Assembly: GCF_036884655.1 (NCBI RefSeq)
Contig: NC_088355.1
Span: 38,755,001 to 38,819,000 of the forward strand
Direction: 5' to 3'
Source of the DNA: Musa acuminata AAA Group
Taxonomy: Eukaryota > Streptophyta > Magnoliopsida > Zingiberales > Musaceae
Length of the DNA stretch: 64,000 nucleotides
Below the pieces are notes generated by a model. The model made no database searches, was not told the DNA's origin, and worked only from the letters and a program-made list of their open reading frames with translations. Positions within the stretch are counted from its first letter, which is position 1; the number at the start of each line of letters is the position of its first letter. Below, piece after piece: positions 1-13,032 of this stretch. A program made the translations under genes and the position numbers.

Positions 1-395
1 GAAAGAGTATGCAGTATGTTGACTAACGGATGCTAGATCCGGCCTTTTTGTTTGCATAAATAAATAATTTCAGCTGAAGCAAACTAGTATTTATTACGTC
101 AGGAATATTCCAACTTTTTTTCTGGATAATTACAACATTTTTTGTCTTAAGCTTCTAGCTAAAGTTTTGTTGCTGTTATTTGCAGCACTTATGGTACTAT
201 AAAAATATATAATCCATGTTCGAGTAACCATATTTTATATTGGTTTCTGATGAAATTAGTATTTAATTGGGACCAGATTGAGTCTTACTTTATCGATCTT
301 TTAATTGTCAGGATTTAGATGTGTTGCTTTTTATATTTCTGGAGTCATGGTGACTTGTAGAAGATCTGTATTACTGAGGATTGGTTGTTTTTCAG

Positions 396-476
396 GTTTT
401 ATTGAATTTGAGGTCTTTTTCGTGCTGTCTTATTCGGGATGCTGGGCTACCAGTAGGAGATAGTTCTAAAACATGA
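396..476 (+). CDS. Possible last coding exon of a gene truncated at the left edge
   Basis: A T-rich acceptor (ttgtttttcag) at 385-395 is followed by 26 open codons in phase 0 and a TGA at 474-476. The peptide runs from VLLNLRSF through CCLIRDAGLP to GDSSKT. I do not recognise the family with confidence; the CLIRDAG segment faintly recalls the C-terminal strand of PTH2 peptidyl-tRNA hydrolases, but that is a weak impression. No upstream exon is visible inside the window, so the gene would have to start to the left. It may equally be a chance open stretch. Confidence 0.2.
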   Translation, partial: VLLNLRSFSCCLIRDAGLPVGDSSKT

Positions 477-2429
477 GGGAATAAGCTTTAATTTGAAGAG
501 CTCTGACATAGCATAAAAGGCACAGGATTAAGCGTCTGCCTTAACTCTTATTTTTGGAGTAGGAGCTATCCAAATTCATTTAGGTCCAGAAAAGATGGAA
601 AAATAGAGGAGAAAATAATTCTGATAAGGAAACAAATAAGAGAACCAAGATTCAGCTTGCTTATCTCAACCAAACCTTAGCTTAATATATTTGTCTTCCT
701 TTTTCCTAAGCCATTAATGAAAATACACTTGAATAGTTTTCATTAGGGTTGTTTGACAGTCCTTGAGGGAGCAACCTTGAAAATGTAATATTGGATCTAG
801 AAAATTTAGAAAACGGTGAAGCTTAAAAGCTGTCATCGTCTAGGAATTGTATTATTGAATCTATATGCATTATTCAAGAGATCAAACTTGGCAGAAAATC
901 TATTATATATAAATTTAACTATCATCTGTAGAAGGTAGATTTGGCTGATCACAGAGGAAGTAGCATAAGAGGACATTAATAAACTTCAATATTATTGATA
1001 ATCTCGGTTTATGCTGCAAATGTATTGAATCTGCACTTGTAAGTAAGTCAGTTATAGCGCGTAGATTTCTGAGTATAGAGTTTAAGATCACATTTGGCAG
1101 TACAAACTTCTTCACTTGATTGGGGAAAATATCCCTGACAAGTTACATACCCGTTTGATAACCTTAAGAATGCACAATGAATGAAATGTGCAGGCTAAGC
1201 CAACCATATCAGCTCAAAGATGAAGGTGATTTCCCTCCACTAGCCGGATGAAGGCCATGGACTACATTCTCCTACATCAAGTAGAAAGCAGATATGGGAA
1301 GACTTGAACATCAAATGCTAACTATGTGGAGCAGTTGCTTGAGCAGCAGTTCTAAGGTGTAAATAGTAATGTGTTTTTTGTGTTAGGGTGGTGAATTAGC
1401 ATACTGTACATCCTAATTGTCTTTTTAAAATCGGTATCTCACACCACATTATGGTGGATTTTGATCAGGTCGTGATTTATTCCCCTCTTTCAATCTATAT
1501 AGTTTGTGCCTTTGCAACGCATTAAAGTGATACTGTCATTGGTTTGTTAGAAAGCGATGCGACAATTGGGGAATCGATGCGATGCGTAGCTGTTATTTTA
1601 TTATAGCAATGAAACTGTTCCAGGTGCTTTTTTGTTTTTAATTTGTTCATCATGTTCTTCAGCATAACTTTTCCTAATTTCTGATTTCATCTCAGTTGCA
1701 CATAAGACATGTTGGATGCTGTATAGTTGCCTTTAGAATCTCCAAACTTGAAAGACATTCGTTATCCATTGAACACTGGAAGATTTCTTCTGAATCCCAG
1801 CCTTCATTGACATTCGTTAACTATACAGTCACGTATATAGTTTGCCTTTGCATTTCCATCACCTTGAGAGATCTTTTTCTTGGATGCAGAGGAGGCATCA
1901 CAGGCTTTATTATTTTGATTCTCCAAATTGATTATTTGGGGTCTGTTCGTAATCATTATATATTTGTGTCAACCCATTGCGGTGACCTATCTATCTATCT
2001 TTCTTTTGTTGTTGTGTTTTTCCAAGTTAAACTTGTTTAATTATATCGAATGATTACAAAAAAAAAACACTCAAAATAAACCGCGATTCATTCCTTTCAC
2101 AAAAAAAACAAAAGATTAACTTATTATATCTCTCGATTTAAAAAAATTTATATTTGATAGTGAGAGTTTTTTTTAAAATTATATTTAAAAAAAATTATTA
2201 ACAGTTGACATATAACACAAGCTTCTTTTTCTTGTAAGTATGATAATCTTAAACTCGTCTCTTCTTTTATAACAAGTAAGATAATCTTGAATTTCATTAT
2301 CTTAGACATGGAATGATATTATAAATTTTTTGTCATTTCATAAAAACACATCTTAAACAAGAAAAAAAAGGGGATGACTTTCTCCTTTTACCAATTACTC
2401 AGAGTTCACATTTAGATATCTCATATGAC

Positions 2430-2690
2430 TAACTTGAGTATCGGAGGGATTGAGAGCATAATATTTCTACCTCGGGAGCGTAATACTTCCACATCGGGAG
2501 CGTAATACTTTCGTCTCAATAGTTCGATACTATCTCGGAGTCATCTTGGAGTTACTTCAAACTCACCTCAGATCCATCTTAAAGCCACATTGGAGTCGTT
2601 TCGAATAATTCTATGTATACGGATCCAAATCACGTCATACTAACCAAGATATCAATGATATTATTTCCTAATATTATCCAACAAAGTGCC
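2430..2690. repeat. Degenerate LTR-like relic
   Basis: Three close, imperfect repeats of a GGGAGCGTAATACTT unit lie at about 2451-2512. They are followed by CGGAGTCAT/TGGAGTTAC style repeats and a segment ending near CCAAGATATCAATGAT. A related ending (tctatgcatata ... aaggacgtcaacaatat) occurs near 23196-23255. The pattern resembles the 3' end of Gypsy-type LTRs seen in banana-family genomes (inference from memory). No internal domain and no opposite LTR was found nearby, so this is probably a solo or eroded relic. Confidence 0.3.
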
Positions 2691-3179
2691 ATTAGCAATT
2701 TTGGCCCTATCAAAAGTGAAGATTAAACCTACAACTAAGTGAAAAATATTAGACAGAATTTAGTAAATGGTCCGAAATTTAGTAACACGTAGTAATAAAA
2801 GTGTCCAAATATTAAAAAAAATAAGTGATCTTCTTATTAAAAAAAATATATAGATCTTCCATTGATATGCTTAAAAAACAAGATATGCGATTTAACAGCA
2901 TTGATCAGACTCATTAAAGATTCAAAACATGCTGAATGACATGGCAGAGACCTATCTTTTAATACTTGGGAGAGCAGCTGAGGGTTACACACCACCTCAT
3001 GTTTCACAGCAGCAGTAGTGCCATCTTAAATCATCTCATCGCATTCTACACATCACAAGCAGATTAATCAGACTCCATCGATTACTATACATTCAATTAT
3101 CTATGCGTTCAAATTATTCCAAACCCAACACAAAATATATATACCTTCATTCTATTACATTATCCTCGACACGATAAGT

Positions 3180-3805
3180 TTGACTTCATTCTATCCACTT
3201 AAAATGGCTACAACCTCGCCATGTCCGCGGGCCACCACCGGCGTTGCCGTCTTCCACCCTCCTCCTCTCACCACCATACTCCCCGCTCTTCTCCAATGTA
3301 CCGCTGACTCTTCCCTCATCATACATCTCCTTCCACCGTTGGGAGTCAGTCATTCGCCTTATCGATGGCTAAAGTCAAAACCGTAGCCACGGATTCTTCA
3401 ACCTCGGAGGCCCACAACATACTTTATCAGCGGCATTCGAGACCGGCTACCAAAAAGATCTCCAGTCATTACTAACCCGCCCCATGCGTAGAAGAGCCTT
3501 GCTAGAAAATTCTTGATGCCCTTTGTCCATCCCCATCCATCTTCTCATCCTTACTCTTGCGAGGATAGCGTCAATGATCGGGAGTGGAGCCTGCCTCCAC
3601 TCCCTGCGTGCCGCGGCAGTCGCCCTTATGGCCTTCAACATTATGCTCAGTGTCGACGACGACGCCGGGCTCCTGCGCCGCCTCCTCTTCCTCGTCTTCC
3701 CCGATGAGAACCACAGACGGACGGTCACCGGAGCTCATCCTTCTTTCTTCTCTTGCTAGTTGAGGTGCAACGCCACCTTCTTTCGCCAGACCGTCGTCGC
3801 CCGGC
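3180..3805 (+). other. GC-rich upstream/leader region of the WNK gene
   Basis: Base composition changes from AT-rich to GC-rich here and stays so up to the WNK start codon at 3806. Several short open frames exist on both strands, but none resembles a known protein and they are broken by stops. I read it as promoter and 5' UTR of the WNK gene, possibly including remains of an older gene. No clear TATA box was identified. Confidence 0.35.
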
Positions 3806-6800
3806 ATGATCGAGACACGGCACCGAAGTCGCGCCGGCGGGTCTCTCGACGTGTTCCGTGGCTACGTGGAGACCGATCCCACCGGTCGTTATGGACGTGT
3901 AAGCTCTCTTGATCCGTGAAACCCATATCATCTGTTACAGTTCAGTCGGTGTCCACCGGCGGTGGTGCTGCAAACGATGACACGCACGTTCTACCGCGCG
4001 GTGAGACATCTGACAAACGATTCTTGTTCTTTCTTCGGGTCGGTCATCCATACGGATGCCCACGCAAACCGTGTGCCATCCATCACGATGGTTTGCGCTC
4101 GTCTAAGCCATGCGAATCATGCTATTATAATTATCAGAGACCACTGCGCTTATGTGCAAAGAAATCAAGAACTCAGGATAGCCAAATAGGGGTGAATGAT
4201 AACGTTGAAGAAGAGAGTGGGCAGAGTATGAAAAAGGATGTGATCCATAGTAGAATAATCTGAGGAGTTGATGTAGATGACCACCACAATTATTGGTGCT
4301 AAAATTCCTTCCCTGTTGTCTACAATGGAGATTCCTTGTGAAGACATGATCACCATGAAAATGCATGGAGATGCCTTCAGCACCAATAAAGCATTGCCTT
4401 TCGGCGGTCAGAAATCTACAGCTCGTTGCTATGTGGAAAAGGACTTGAATCCTCCCAAGTGTGAATGAGCATCATGTCAACCTTTCTTGCAACCCCACCT
4501 TCATTTCGTGACAACATATCGTAGCATTTTTCTCTACGTATAGACAACAAGAAATTGTCTGATACAGAGTATAATTCTGTTCGGTATACAGAATCCTCAC
4601 ATTCTGCTGTTTCATCTGCAATGGCAGTTCGATGAAGTGCTTGGTAGAGGAGCCATGAAGACAGTGTATCCTCCAAAAGAGTTATTGCTGATCGATTTCG
4701 CTGTTTAGATTATGACCTCCCGAATCGTTTTGCCTGAGACCGTCCGACATGAGTTCCTTAACGAAGGGCTTCAGATACAAGGCGTTCGATGAGCTAAATG
4801 GTACCGAGGTAGCATGGAACCAAGCTAAGCTGTGCAGCATGCTGCGATCGCCGGAAGCGCTACAGCGGATGTACTCGGAGGTCCACCTCCTCAGCTCCCT
4901 CCACCATGAGTCCATCATCAGATTCCACGCATCATGGATCGACGTCGAGAACAGGACTTTCAACTTCATCACTGAGATGTTCGCTTCCGGTACCCTCCGA
5001 GAGTATGTTCCATTAGCTTTATCTTCGAGTGCTTAACTCCTGCTTTATCATCAATGGTCTCAAGTATGAGATTATCTCACTGATCATGTAAATGGCACAT
5101 CTTAGGTATCGGCGGAGGTATCCGCATGTGAACATCGGAGCCATCAAGAGCTGGGCTCGACAAATCCTGCACGGTCTCGCATACCTGCACCGTCACGATC
5201 CGCCGGTGATACACAGGGACATCAAGTGTGACAACATTTTGATCAATGGCCATCTCGGGCACGTCAAGATCAGTGATTTTGGACTGGCAGCCATCCTCCG
5301 GGGCTCACAACACACTGTTATAGGTGATCGATCCTTTTTGATGCTACGTAGAAAGTCTTTATTTGATCTGTAATTATATTGGATTCAAAAACCATCGATC
5401 TGTAAGGAGAACTAGACTAATGCATCGTATGCTTATTTGATCGTTCGTAGTTGTGTATTGGGCAGCGATCGACTAGTTTGAATTAGAATCGGTACAGGAA
5501 GTTAGAATTGGTGTCGATATAAATGTCAAATCAGATATGGATGTTCTCCTTAGTGCTTACAGAGTCGTTCATCTGTTTTACTAGCAGATTAGACTTGACA
5601 CACTCACTGAAGCAGTAGAATGGACTCGCTAATGGTTGCTCCTTTGTAGGAGGTAGGCTTTGACACTTGACTCTGTACTGCAATTCTTGGTTGCAGGGAC
5701 ACCAGAGTTCATGGCACCAGAGATTTACGAAGAAGAGTACAATGAGCTTGTAGATATCTACTCCTTCGGCATGTGCGTGCTCGAGATGCTTACTTCGGAA
5801 TACCCCTACAGCGAGTGCTACAATCCAGCTCAAATCTACAAGAAAGTTACTTCGGTAAGAGTTCTAATTGCAGGCTGTCTTCGGTTCAATCTTCGCACTG
5901 AAATCTTGATCTGGATTGTGTTCTTCCTTCCCAGGGACGGCTGCCTGATGCATTCTATCGCATCCAAGATCCCGAGGCCAAGCGATTCGTCGGTAGATGT
6001 CTGGAAGATGTATCAAAGAGACCGTCGGCAGAGGAACTTCTTCTTGATCCTTTTCTCGCATTAGGTGATCACACTGTTCCTGCTGATGCAGTTAATGGGA
6101 TCAGATCGCAAGACCAAGATGGCTTGCACTCGATGGAGTTTCACGATGCTAATAGCACGGTGTGGAGAACCGACATGACCATCACAGGGAAGATGAACCC
6201 GGAGGACGATACGATCTTCCTCAGAGTTCAAATTGCCGACGCAGAAGGTATGGAACTTCCACCATACACAAGGAAGACTGTAGCAGGACTTTAGACTTCG
6301 ATGTTGTTTTCTATCATGCTGATCAGGACATGTGAGGAACATTCACTTCCCCTTCGACATCGTTTGCGATACGCCGATCGATGTGGCGAACGAGATGGTG
6401 AAGGAGCTGGAGATAACGGATCGAGAGCCATCGGAGATAGCAGAAATGATAGCTCAGGAGATCACGGCTCTGGTGCCGGATTGGAAGGCGACAAGTGCAC
6501 CCAACTCTGTCTTTCGTGTCTACAACTACGAAGATGATGCCGAGGACGGTTGCAATCACCCCTTCTACAACCTCTCCTCCTCTGCTTCCTCCCAAGGATC
6601 AGTCTTCGGAACAGGGCATCGCCTGGGTATGCTCGATCAGCAGCAGCATCCTCACCAGGAAGAGTGGTTTCAAGGTGCACTTCTTCCATTTTCTAGACTA
6701 CTAATTTGACGTCATTGCCTCGTCTCAGTTCTGTTGAATTCGCCTCTGTGCAGGTGACCCGCATTCCGATGAAGATGCCGTGAGCTACACGCAGTCAGGC

Positions 6801-7181
6801 AGGTATTCCGCCATGAACTACTACTCCTCGAGAGACGAGCAAGAAAGCAAAGTGAGCTTCCACGGCAGCCACAAGTCGACAAAGCTCGGAGAAGATGCCG
6901 CATTGGCCGATGAGTTTTGCAAGCAGTGCAACATATTGCCGGAGCGCTCGAGGAAGCCGGTCGGTGGCCAGCGGCTGACGAGGAACCGATCGATGGTGGA
7001 CATGCGAAGTCAGCTGCTGCATCGGAATCTGGTGGAGCAGCTGAAGAAGCGCCTGTTCAAGACCGTAGGAGCAGTCGAGAACATCGGGTTTCAAACGCCC
7101 TGTGATGGCCCTCACAAGCCTTCCTCGTCCTCTCCAGCCGATCGCAGGAAGCAGAGGGCAATAAGGCCATGCATGAACTGA
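3806..7181 (+). CDS. WNK: WNK (with-no-lysine) serine/threonine kinase
   Basis: Plant WNK kinases are cytoplasmic Ser/Thr kinases linked to ion homeostasis, flowering and stress signalling. Exons: 3806-3898, 4628-4665, 4775-5002, 5106-5323, 5697-5854, 5935-6247, 6327-6674, 6754-7181, giving 1824 nt and 607 residues. Exon 1 ends with the hallmark [12 protein letters not shown] (residues 20-31). Exon 2 encodes the glycine loop GRGAMKTV with the WNK-specific lysine K42, and EVAWNQ (55-60) replaces the usual beta-3 lysine with Asn. Further motifs are [17 protein letters not shown] and GTPEFMAPE. After the kinase domain comes the autoinhibitory OSR1-like region ([26 protein letters not shown]) and a C-terminal tail with [20 protein letters not shown], probably a coiled coil. 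The 38-nt exon 2 and the 729-bp intron 1 make this gene easy to mis-annotate at its N-terminus. The exact WNK subfamily was not assigned. Confidence 0.93.
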
Positions 7182-8657
7182 TGGTTGATTCGAATCGCCT
7201 TCGATCTGCGACTCTGAAGGCTTGATCTTTTGGCGATCCAGTGCTTGTATCGACTCACAGGAGCTTTGACCTGTACTGTTCATCCCGATTGACCATAGCC
7301 ATCGAACGTAGAAGAGAATTCCCATTGAACAGGGGCGATCCATCCATGGATTTCAATTATTCTTGGACGGAAGATGGCTGATGAAATGGAAGAGAACGCA
7401 CATTCTTCGGTTGTAATCGTCCAGTCTTCTTTCCATGCCATGTCTCATCAAATCGAAGGAATTGTAGTGGGATCATTATATTATGATTTCAAAAGGCCAA
7501 GTCAATATTGGCTGCTGCATTCACAGCCTTTTTGTAGTGGTTTCGTCACTGAAAGCATTCAGCCAAAAAGCTGCAGTTGGGTCTCTTCCAATTCCTCTCT
7601 TCTTCTCTCCCCATGTCTCGTGACAGTCATTTGTGACATTCTCTTATTGGAAGTAAGAGATGAACAAAGACTAACGCAAGAGATCCTATCCATCATTCCT
7701 GCTGTCAAATCTCCTACTTAACTCCCCACCATGATCATTGCCACATCTTTCATGATTGACTGAGAAGTCTTCTTTGGATTGCCAAACACCGCTCCATATC
7801 ACCTCCACACGAAAAGCTTGTGGAAGGTGCTTCCTAGTTGGCTGCTCATCTCAACTGGAAAGAAGAAGATAGGAAGATGAGATGAGACACTAATTGAATG
7901 GGCTCCCATCATCGACATGGCTCGTCTTCCAGTTTCGCACGTTAGGCGGCTGAGGCTTGTCGGCTCTCGGCGGCTATCACGCGTTCTAGAATCGCCATAG
8001 CTTTCCACTCGACACTGCAACTCCACATGGTCTGCCGTCCCACGAAATCCAAATCTCTCTCTCTCTCTCTCTCTCCCTCTCTCCATGCACATGGTTAGAC
8101 ACCAACCTCCTTGCTTTCACTTCCTTCCCTTCCGAGCAATGGCAATTTGGGCAGATGAGGAACAGTAAAGACGGTAATAATGATCAAGATTCCTTTTTGA
8201 TTTCCGAGGAAAAGGCAGAAGGATGAGTGGAGACACACAGCATTATCCTTGTTATATTATCCCTGCAGAGGAGCTCTCAACCGCGGGACCGGCTGTTGCT
8301 TTCATTGATCACACCGTCCAACGCTTGGAAGGCTCCACCATCTTCGTACTTACTACTATTCCATGTCTTCTTCTGCCTCTTCCACCACTCGGATGACTGT
8401 GGAGGGTGGGCCGCTGAGGTACTTGGACATGTGAGTGGTTCCTATTTAACGACCGGTGGAGTCAAGAATGGTTCGAGCCCTCCCGTAGGTATGTTCTTCT
8501 CTTTGTTCTAGTTTCAGAGACTATCTTAGACCAGATCTCTGGTCTCGCAGAGATGCATGGTAGAATCTTCTTGTGTATCTCTGGGAATGCTAACCGATCC
8601 ATGTTTCCAACGAAGTCCTACATGCAGGAGACTCGGTGAGCAACTCCAAGACTCGTG
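7182..8657. other. WNK 3' flank and HAK promoter/leader
   Basis: No coding exon recognised. A CT microsatellite lies at about 8054-8083. A weak TATA-like CTATTTAA occurs near 8442. An in-frame extension upstream of the HAK start at 8658 is not supported. This segment holds the 3' UTR of the WNK gene and the promoter and 5' UTR of the transporter. Confidence 0.5.
8054..8083. repeat. CT microsatellite
   Basis: Uninterrupted CT dinucleotide run of about 24 bp followed by CCCTCTCTCC, in the upstream region of the potassium transporter gene. Confidence 0.9.
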
Positions 8658-11600
8658 ATGGATCCTGAAGCCGGACAGAGTCCTAATGCCCTAAAGGTAA
8701 GATCGTGTTCACCGGAGATCCATCCCTTTGATTTCGTTTTCCCCCCAATCTTTACCAAGTGCTCAATCATCTGCAGAAGAATTCCTGGAAGGCCACTTTG
8801 CTTTTGGCATACCAAAGCCTAGGCGTGGTATACGGTGACCTGAGCATTTCACCTTTGTATGTGTACAAGAGCACGTTTGCTGAGGACATAAAGCATTCCG
8901 AAAGTAACGAAGAGATCTTTGGTGTGCTGTCCTTTGTGTTCTGGACTCTTACTCTCGTCCCACTTTTCAAGTATGTGTTCATAGTTCTTAGAGCTGATGA
9001 CAATGGTCAAGGTGAATATAGCGATGATCGAGGTTGATTTTTGGGACCGAACATGTATTCCTTCGGGTTATGATCTGTCTTCCTTGTGAACTCGCAGGTG
9101 GTACTTTTGCTCTGTATTCTTTGATTTGTAGAAATGTAAATGTCAGTCTCCTGCCCAACAGACAGGCGGCCGACGAAGAACTATCGACATACAGATATGA
9201 ATGCCACCCGGAAAGCAGCTACAAGCCGAGGATCAAAACTTGGATTGAGAAACACAAGAATTTACATGTTGTTCTCTTGATAGTAGTCATGCTCGGTACT
9301 TGTATGGTCATTGGAGATGGAGTGCTCACTCCGGCCATATCAGGTGGGCTTGCTTTCCTCTCTTGAAATTGAGAGTTGGTAATGTAAATATACCCTTTTG
9401 TGTTCGTATATTGAGTTCCATTTTACTTCATACTTTCTTAAAAGTCTTATTCCTCTGTTGTTGTTGTTGTTGCAGTGTTTTCGGCGGTTTCAGGGCTCGA
9501 ATTGTCTCTGTCCAAGACTCACCATGAATGTAAGGTCCCAATCTTGCTTGGTCAAATCCATTTCTTATTAAACTAAAGGCTTGTATTATTGAACTTTTAC
9601 TATAGCTGTTTTTATATGATGTAATACTGAAAGAACGGTTCTGCAAGTCCGGAATGACTTGATCTCTAAATATCAAATTATTTTTTTCTGTATTCCTACT
9701 CATGGTACAAGAGCATCTAGACAGTAATAAATCAATCCGCTTTTCTCGGTGATCTTCGTCCCCGATTGCGATATAACGCGAGCTTTCGGTTATTGATAAG
9801 CTAGGAATTCTTGTTCCATAGATCATCGTCTTACAGGGATTTGTTCACTCCAAAGTATTTGCTGTCTGAAAATATTGTTGATATGTACCACAATTTCCAT
9901 CACCAACTGACCGGTGTTCTGCTTCTGTAGATGCCGTGGTTCCTATTACTTGCTTCTTGATAGTGTGCTTGTTTGCGCTTCAACATTATGGCACTCATCG
10001 GGTTGGATTCTTATTTGCACCAATTATCGTCACTTGGCTACTCTGTATCAGTGGACTCGGCATATACAACATCGTCAAATGGAATCCCCTTATTTATCAA
10101 GCGTTGTCGCCGTATTACATGTTGAAGTTCTTGAGGAAGACAAGGAAGGCTGGTTGGATGTCCTTGGGAGGAATTCTACTATGCATGACAGGTAACTGTC
10201 GAAGTGGATCACAATGGATTATAGTTTGTAGCTCGTCAATAAGCCAAATGAACAACATAAATGAAAGTCATTTGAGGCTTATCCTGTGATGTCCGAAAGG
10301 TTAATAGAGTTCTATAGCTGCTTAAATTGGTTATTTAGGTAATTGATACGGATAGGTCCTTTTTTCATGAAAATTTTCACTATCTATAAAGGTCTTGTTT
10401 ATTATTTTCTACGTCAACAACATATGATGATTAATGTTATCTATCGTCACTGCAGGGTCAGAGGCAATGTTTGCGGATTTAGGTCACTTCTCATATAGAG
10501 CAATTCAGGTTAGTGTTTATGCCGTAAATGATTGCTTATGTTTGAACTCTCAAGATTCTCACCCTTGTTGTATTTGGTTAATGCAGATTGCTTTCACTTC
10601 GTGCGTTTATCCTGCTTTAGTTTTGGCATACATGGGACAAGCAGCTTACTTGTCCAAACATCATATTATCAGCAACAGTTACCAGATCGGTTTTTACGTC
10701 TATGTTCCAGGTGCCTTCTCTTTCTTCCCCAGCCACAAGGTCTCAATTAGTATGAGTTTTCCAAAACTGTTCTAAGGCCCCGACAAATTCATATATCAGC
10801 AGTAGCAGAATATTTTTGTGAATTATTGATCAGTAGAGCTTCTTTTTCTTGTGCAGAAAGTGTAAGATGGCCTGTGCTTGTGATAGCAATACTAGCTTCT
10901 GTTGTGGGGAGTCAAGCAATCATTAGCGGAACATTCTCTATAGTGAGCCAAAGCCAATCTCTCGGTTGCTTCCCAAGGGTCAAGGTAGTTCACACCTCCA
11001 ACAAGGTACACGGCCAGATCTATATTCCGGAGGTGAACTGGGCACTCATGATCCTCTGCGTCGCTGTTGCCCTCGGCTTCAGAGACACAAAACATATGGG
11101 CAATGCATCAGGTTTACATTTTTCTGTCAACCCTCCTGAGCGCATTACTAGTATTTTGCACTCAACACTTATCACAGTGTCACTCTTTTGTATATGTGAA
11201 AATACACGATGAGAAATAGTACGATTATCTAAATGGAGTCTGCATTCATGTCGTTTTAAGATTGCAAACCTGCTTTCTAGAAAATATTCTGCTGTACTGT
11301 GGTTCTCATCATTTTTTATGAAACCAATCTCTGAAATGGCACACGACATTGTTCACATATATTTCTTGGCACACTCATTTTTCGGCTTGCTTTCATCTGT
11401 TTATTTATATTCTGCAATCGTCAGAATGTTTCGATGTCATTGACTGATCCTCTTTCTTTTCCTGTGCAGGCTTGGCAGTAATTACGGTGATGTTGGTTAC
11501 CACTTGCCTCACGTCCTTGGTCATGATCTTATGTTGGCACAATTCCCCTCTTCTGGCACTTGCATTTTTTGTCATCTTTGGATCGATCGAGGCCTTGTTT

Positions 11601-12518
11601 TTCTCTTCCTCACTCATGAAGTTCCTTGACGGTGCTTGGCTGCCCATCCTTCTCGCGCTCATCCTAATGGCCATCATGTTCGTGTGGCATTATGCGACAA
11701 TAAAAAAATACGAGTTTGATTTGCAGAACAAGCTTTCCCTCGACTGGCTTCTCGCCCTCGGCAACTCTCTTGGCATTTCCCGCGTCCCAGGCATTGGCCT
11801 TGTCTACACTGACCTCGTATCGGGTGTGCCGGCAAATTTCTCTCACTTTGTGACGAACCTTCCAGCGTTCCACCAAATCTTAGTCTTTGTCTGCATAAAA
11901 TATGTTCCTGTTCCTTTTATTCCTGCTTCAGAAAGGTACCTTGTCGGTCGTGTGGGACCTCCAGAATTCCGATCCTACCGGTGCATCGTGCGGTATGGCT
12001 ACCGTGATGTCCACCAGGATGTCAACTCTTTTGAGTCAGAGCTCATTACCAGTCTGGCTGATTTCATTCATGCTGAAGCATTACACCATTGCGACCCGTC
12101 TAATGATGAGGCTGAGGGTGGATTAACTGTCGTTGGAAGCTCTCCATATAATTCGTCTACCAAATTGAACTTACGGGATGCAAACATGACGGTGCAGATA
12201 TCAGATGAGAGGAATTCCGAAGGGAAGGAGGCCATGGGTAAAGCGAAAAGGGTGAGGTTCCTTGTGGAGGAGAGTGAAAGCTCAACCGAAGGTGTCATCG
12301 AGGAAGAGCTGCAGGAGCTACTTGTGGCCCAAGAGTCCGGTACTGCATTCATATTGGGGCATTCGCACATCCGATCAAAGCCGGGATCCTCCATGATAAA
12401 GAAGGTAGCAATAGACCTTGTTTACAATTTTCTCCGACGGAACTGCCGGGGACCAGACGTGGCACTTAGACTGCCGCCAGAGTCGCTCCTTGAAGTTGGC
12501 ATGGTGTATCTCCTGTAA
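8658..12518 (+). CDS. HAK: HAK/KUP/KT-family potassium transporter
   Basis: A K+ (probably K+/H+ symport) transporter of a plant plasma or vacuolar membrane. Exons: 8658-8696, 8777-9011, 9098-9343, 9476-9529, 9931-10191, 10456-10508, 10587-10710, 10857-11111, 11470-12518, giving 2316 nt and 771 residues, normal for the family. The first exon encodes only 13 residues ([13 protein letters not shown]). The family signature [15 protein letters not shown] is at residues 29-43. The pore-region motif [10 protein letters not shown] is split by intron 3. Many hydrophobic helices follow, through [14 protein letters not shown] and [16 protein letters not shown] long cytosolic C-terminus contains an acidic [10 protein letters not shown] stretch and ends with the typical [11 protein letters not shown] and [10 protein letters not shown]. 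All introns have GT donors and AG acceptors. Assignment to a specific HAK clade was not attempted. The gene lies 1.5 kb downstream of the WNK gene on the same strand. Confidence 0.95.
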
Positions 12519-13032
12519 GCTGAAAACAAGAGTGTGCTGCAGTCTATATGGAAATTATACACTTAGACTAATTTGGCTACTAAAGTTTTCGAAATTATAC
12601 TATATGGAAATGATGCAATCTTTCATTATTGGAGTGGTAAATGGTTTTGGAGCACCATTATGAATCATCAAGTTTATGCAGGTCTTCTGAGGTTTACAAA
12701 CTGAATCATATTGCATGAATGAGGATTATGAAGTGCTGCAAGTTTCTGACTCTTTCCTGTCAAAGGTAATGCACAAAGGAACAGAATGCTTGGAAAGGCG
12801 TTTGCCATTTCGAGAACTCTCTTTTTTATTCGATCTCCAAACAAATCAAATCTGTAAACTCGTACGCGTAAAAATTGGCAATATTAAGACTTGGAAATTA
12901 AAGCAAAGAATCACTCGATTATGCACAATTGAGGAGAAAGAATGATGTCCGTCCGATCCTGAGCGGCGCGCGATAACTACACTTAACGGATCTTGCTGCG
13001 TGTGTATGTGTACTGTCATCGTTAACTTCTGA
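12519..13032. other. Convergent 3' intergenic region (HAK / U-box)
   Basis: About 500 bp of AT-rich sequence between the stop codons of two convergent genes. It should carry both 3' UTRs and polyadenylation sites. A short open frame at about 12715-12945 (+) has no recognisable features. Confidence 0.6.

Larger units (their letters stand above)
1..3179. other. Left-edge non-coding region
   Basis: AT-rich sequence without a convincing coding exon except the short candidate at 396-476. Many stops in all frames and runs of A or T suggest 3' UTR, intron or intergenic DNA of a gene truncated at the window edge. A degenerate LTR-like stretch lies at about 2430-2690. From 2690 to 3179 I see nothing that can be named. 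Confidence 0.5.

Noticed and set aside
1696..2040. 114-codon plus-strand frame near the left edge
   Set aside because: Hydrophobic, T-rich translation typical of intron or UTR; no splice-supported partner exons and no family resemblance.
3180..3760. Several overlapping 64-93 codon frames on both strands
   Set aside because: GC-rich promoter/leader sequence of the WNK gene; frames are mutually shifted and lack motifs or splice support.
8468..8490. tRNA B-box-like GGTTCGAGCCC
   Set aside because: No matching A-box at the right distance and no cloverleaf can be formed around it.
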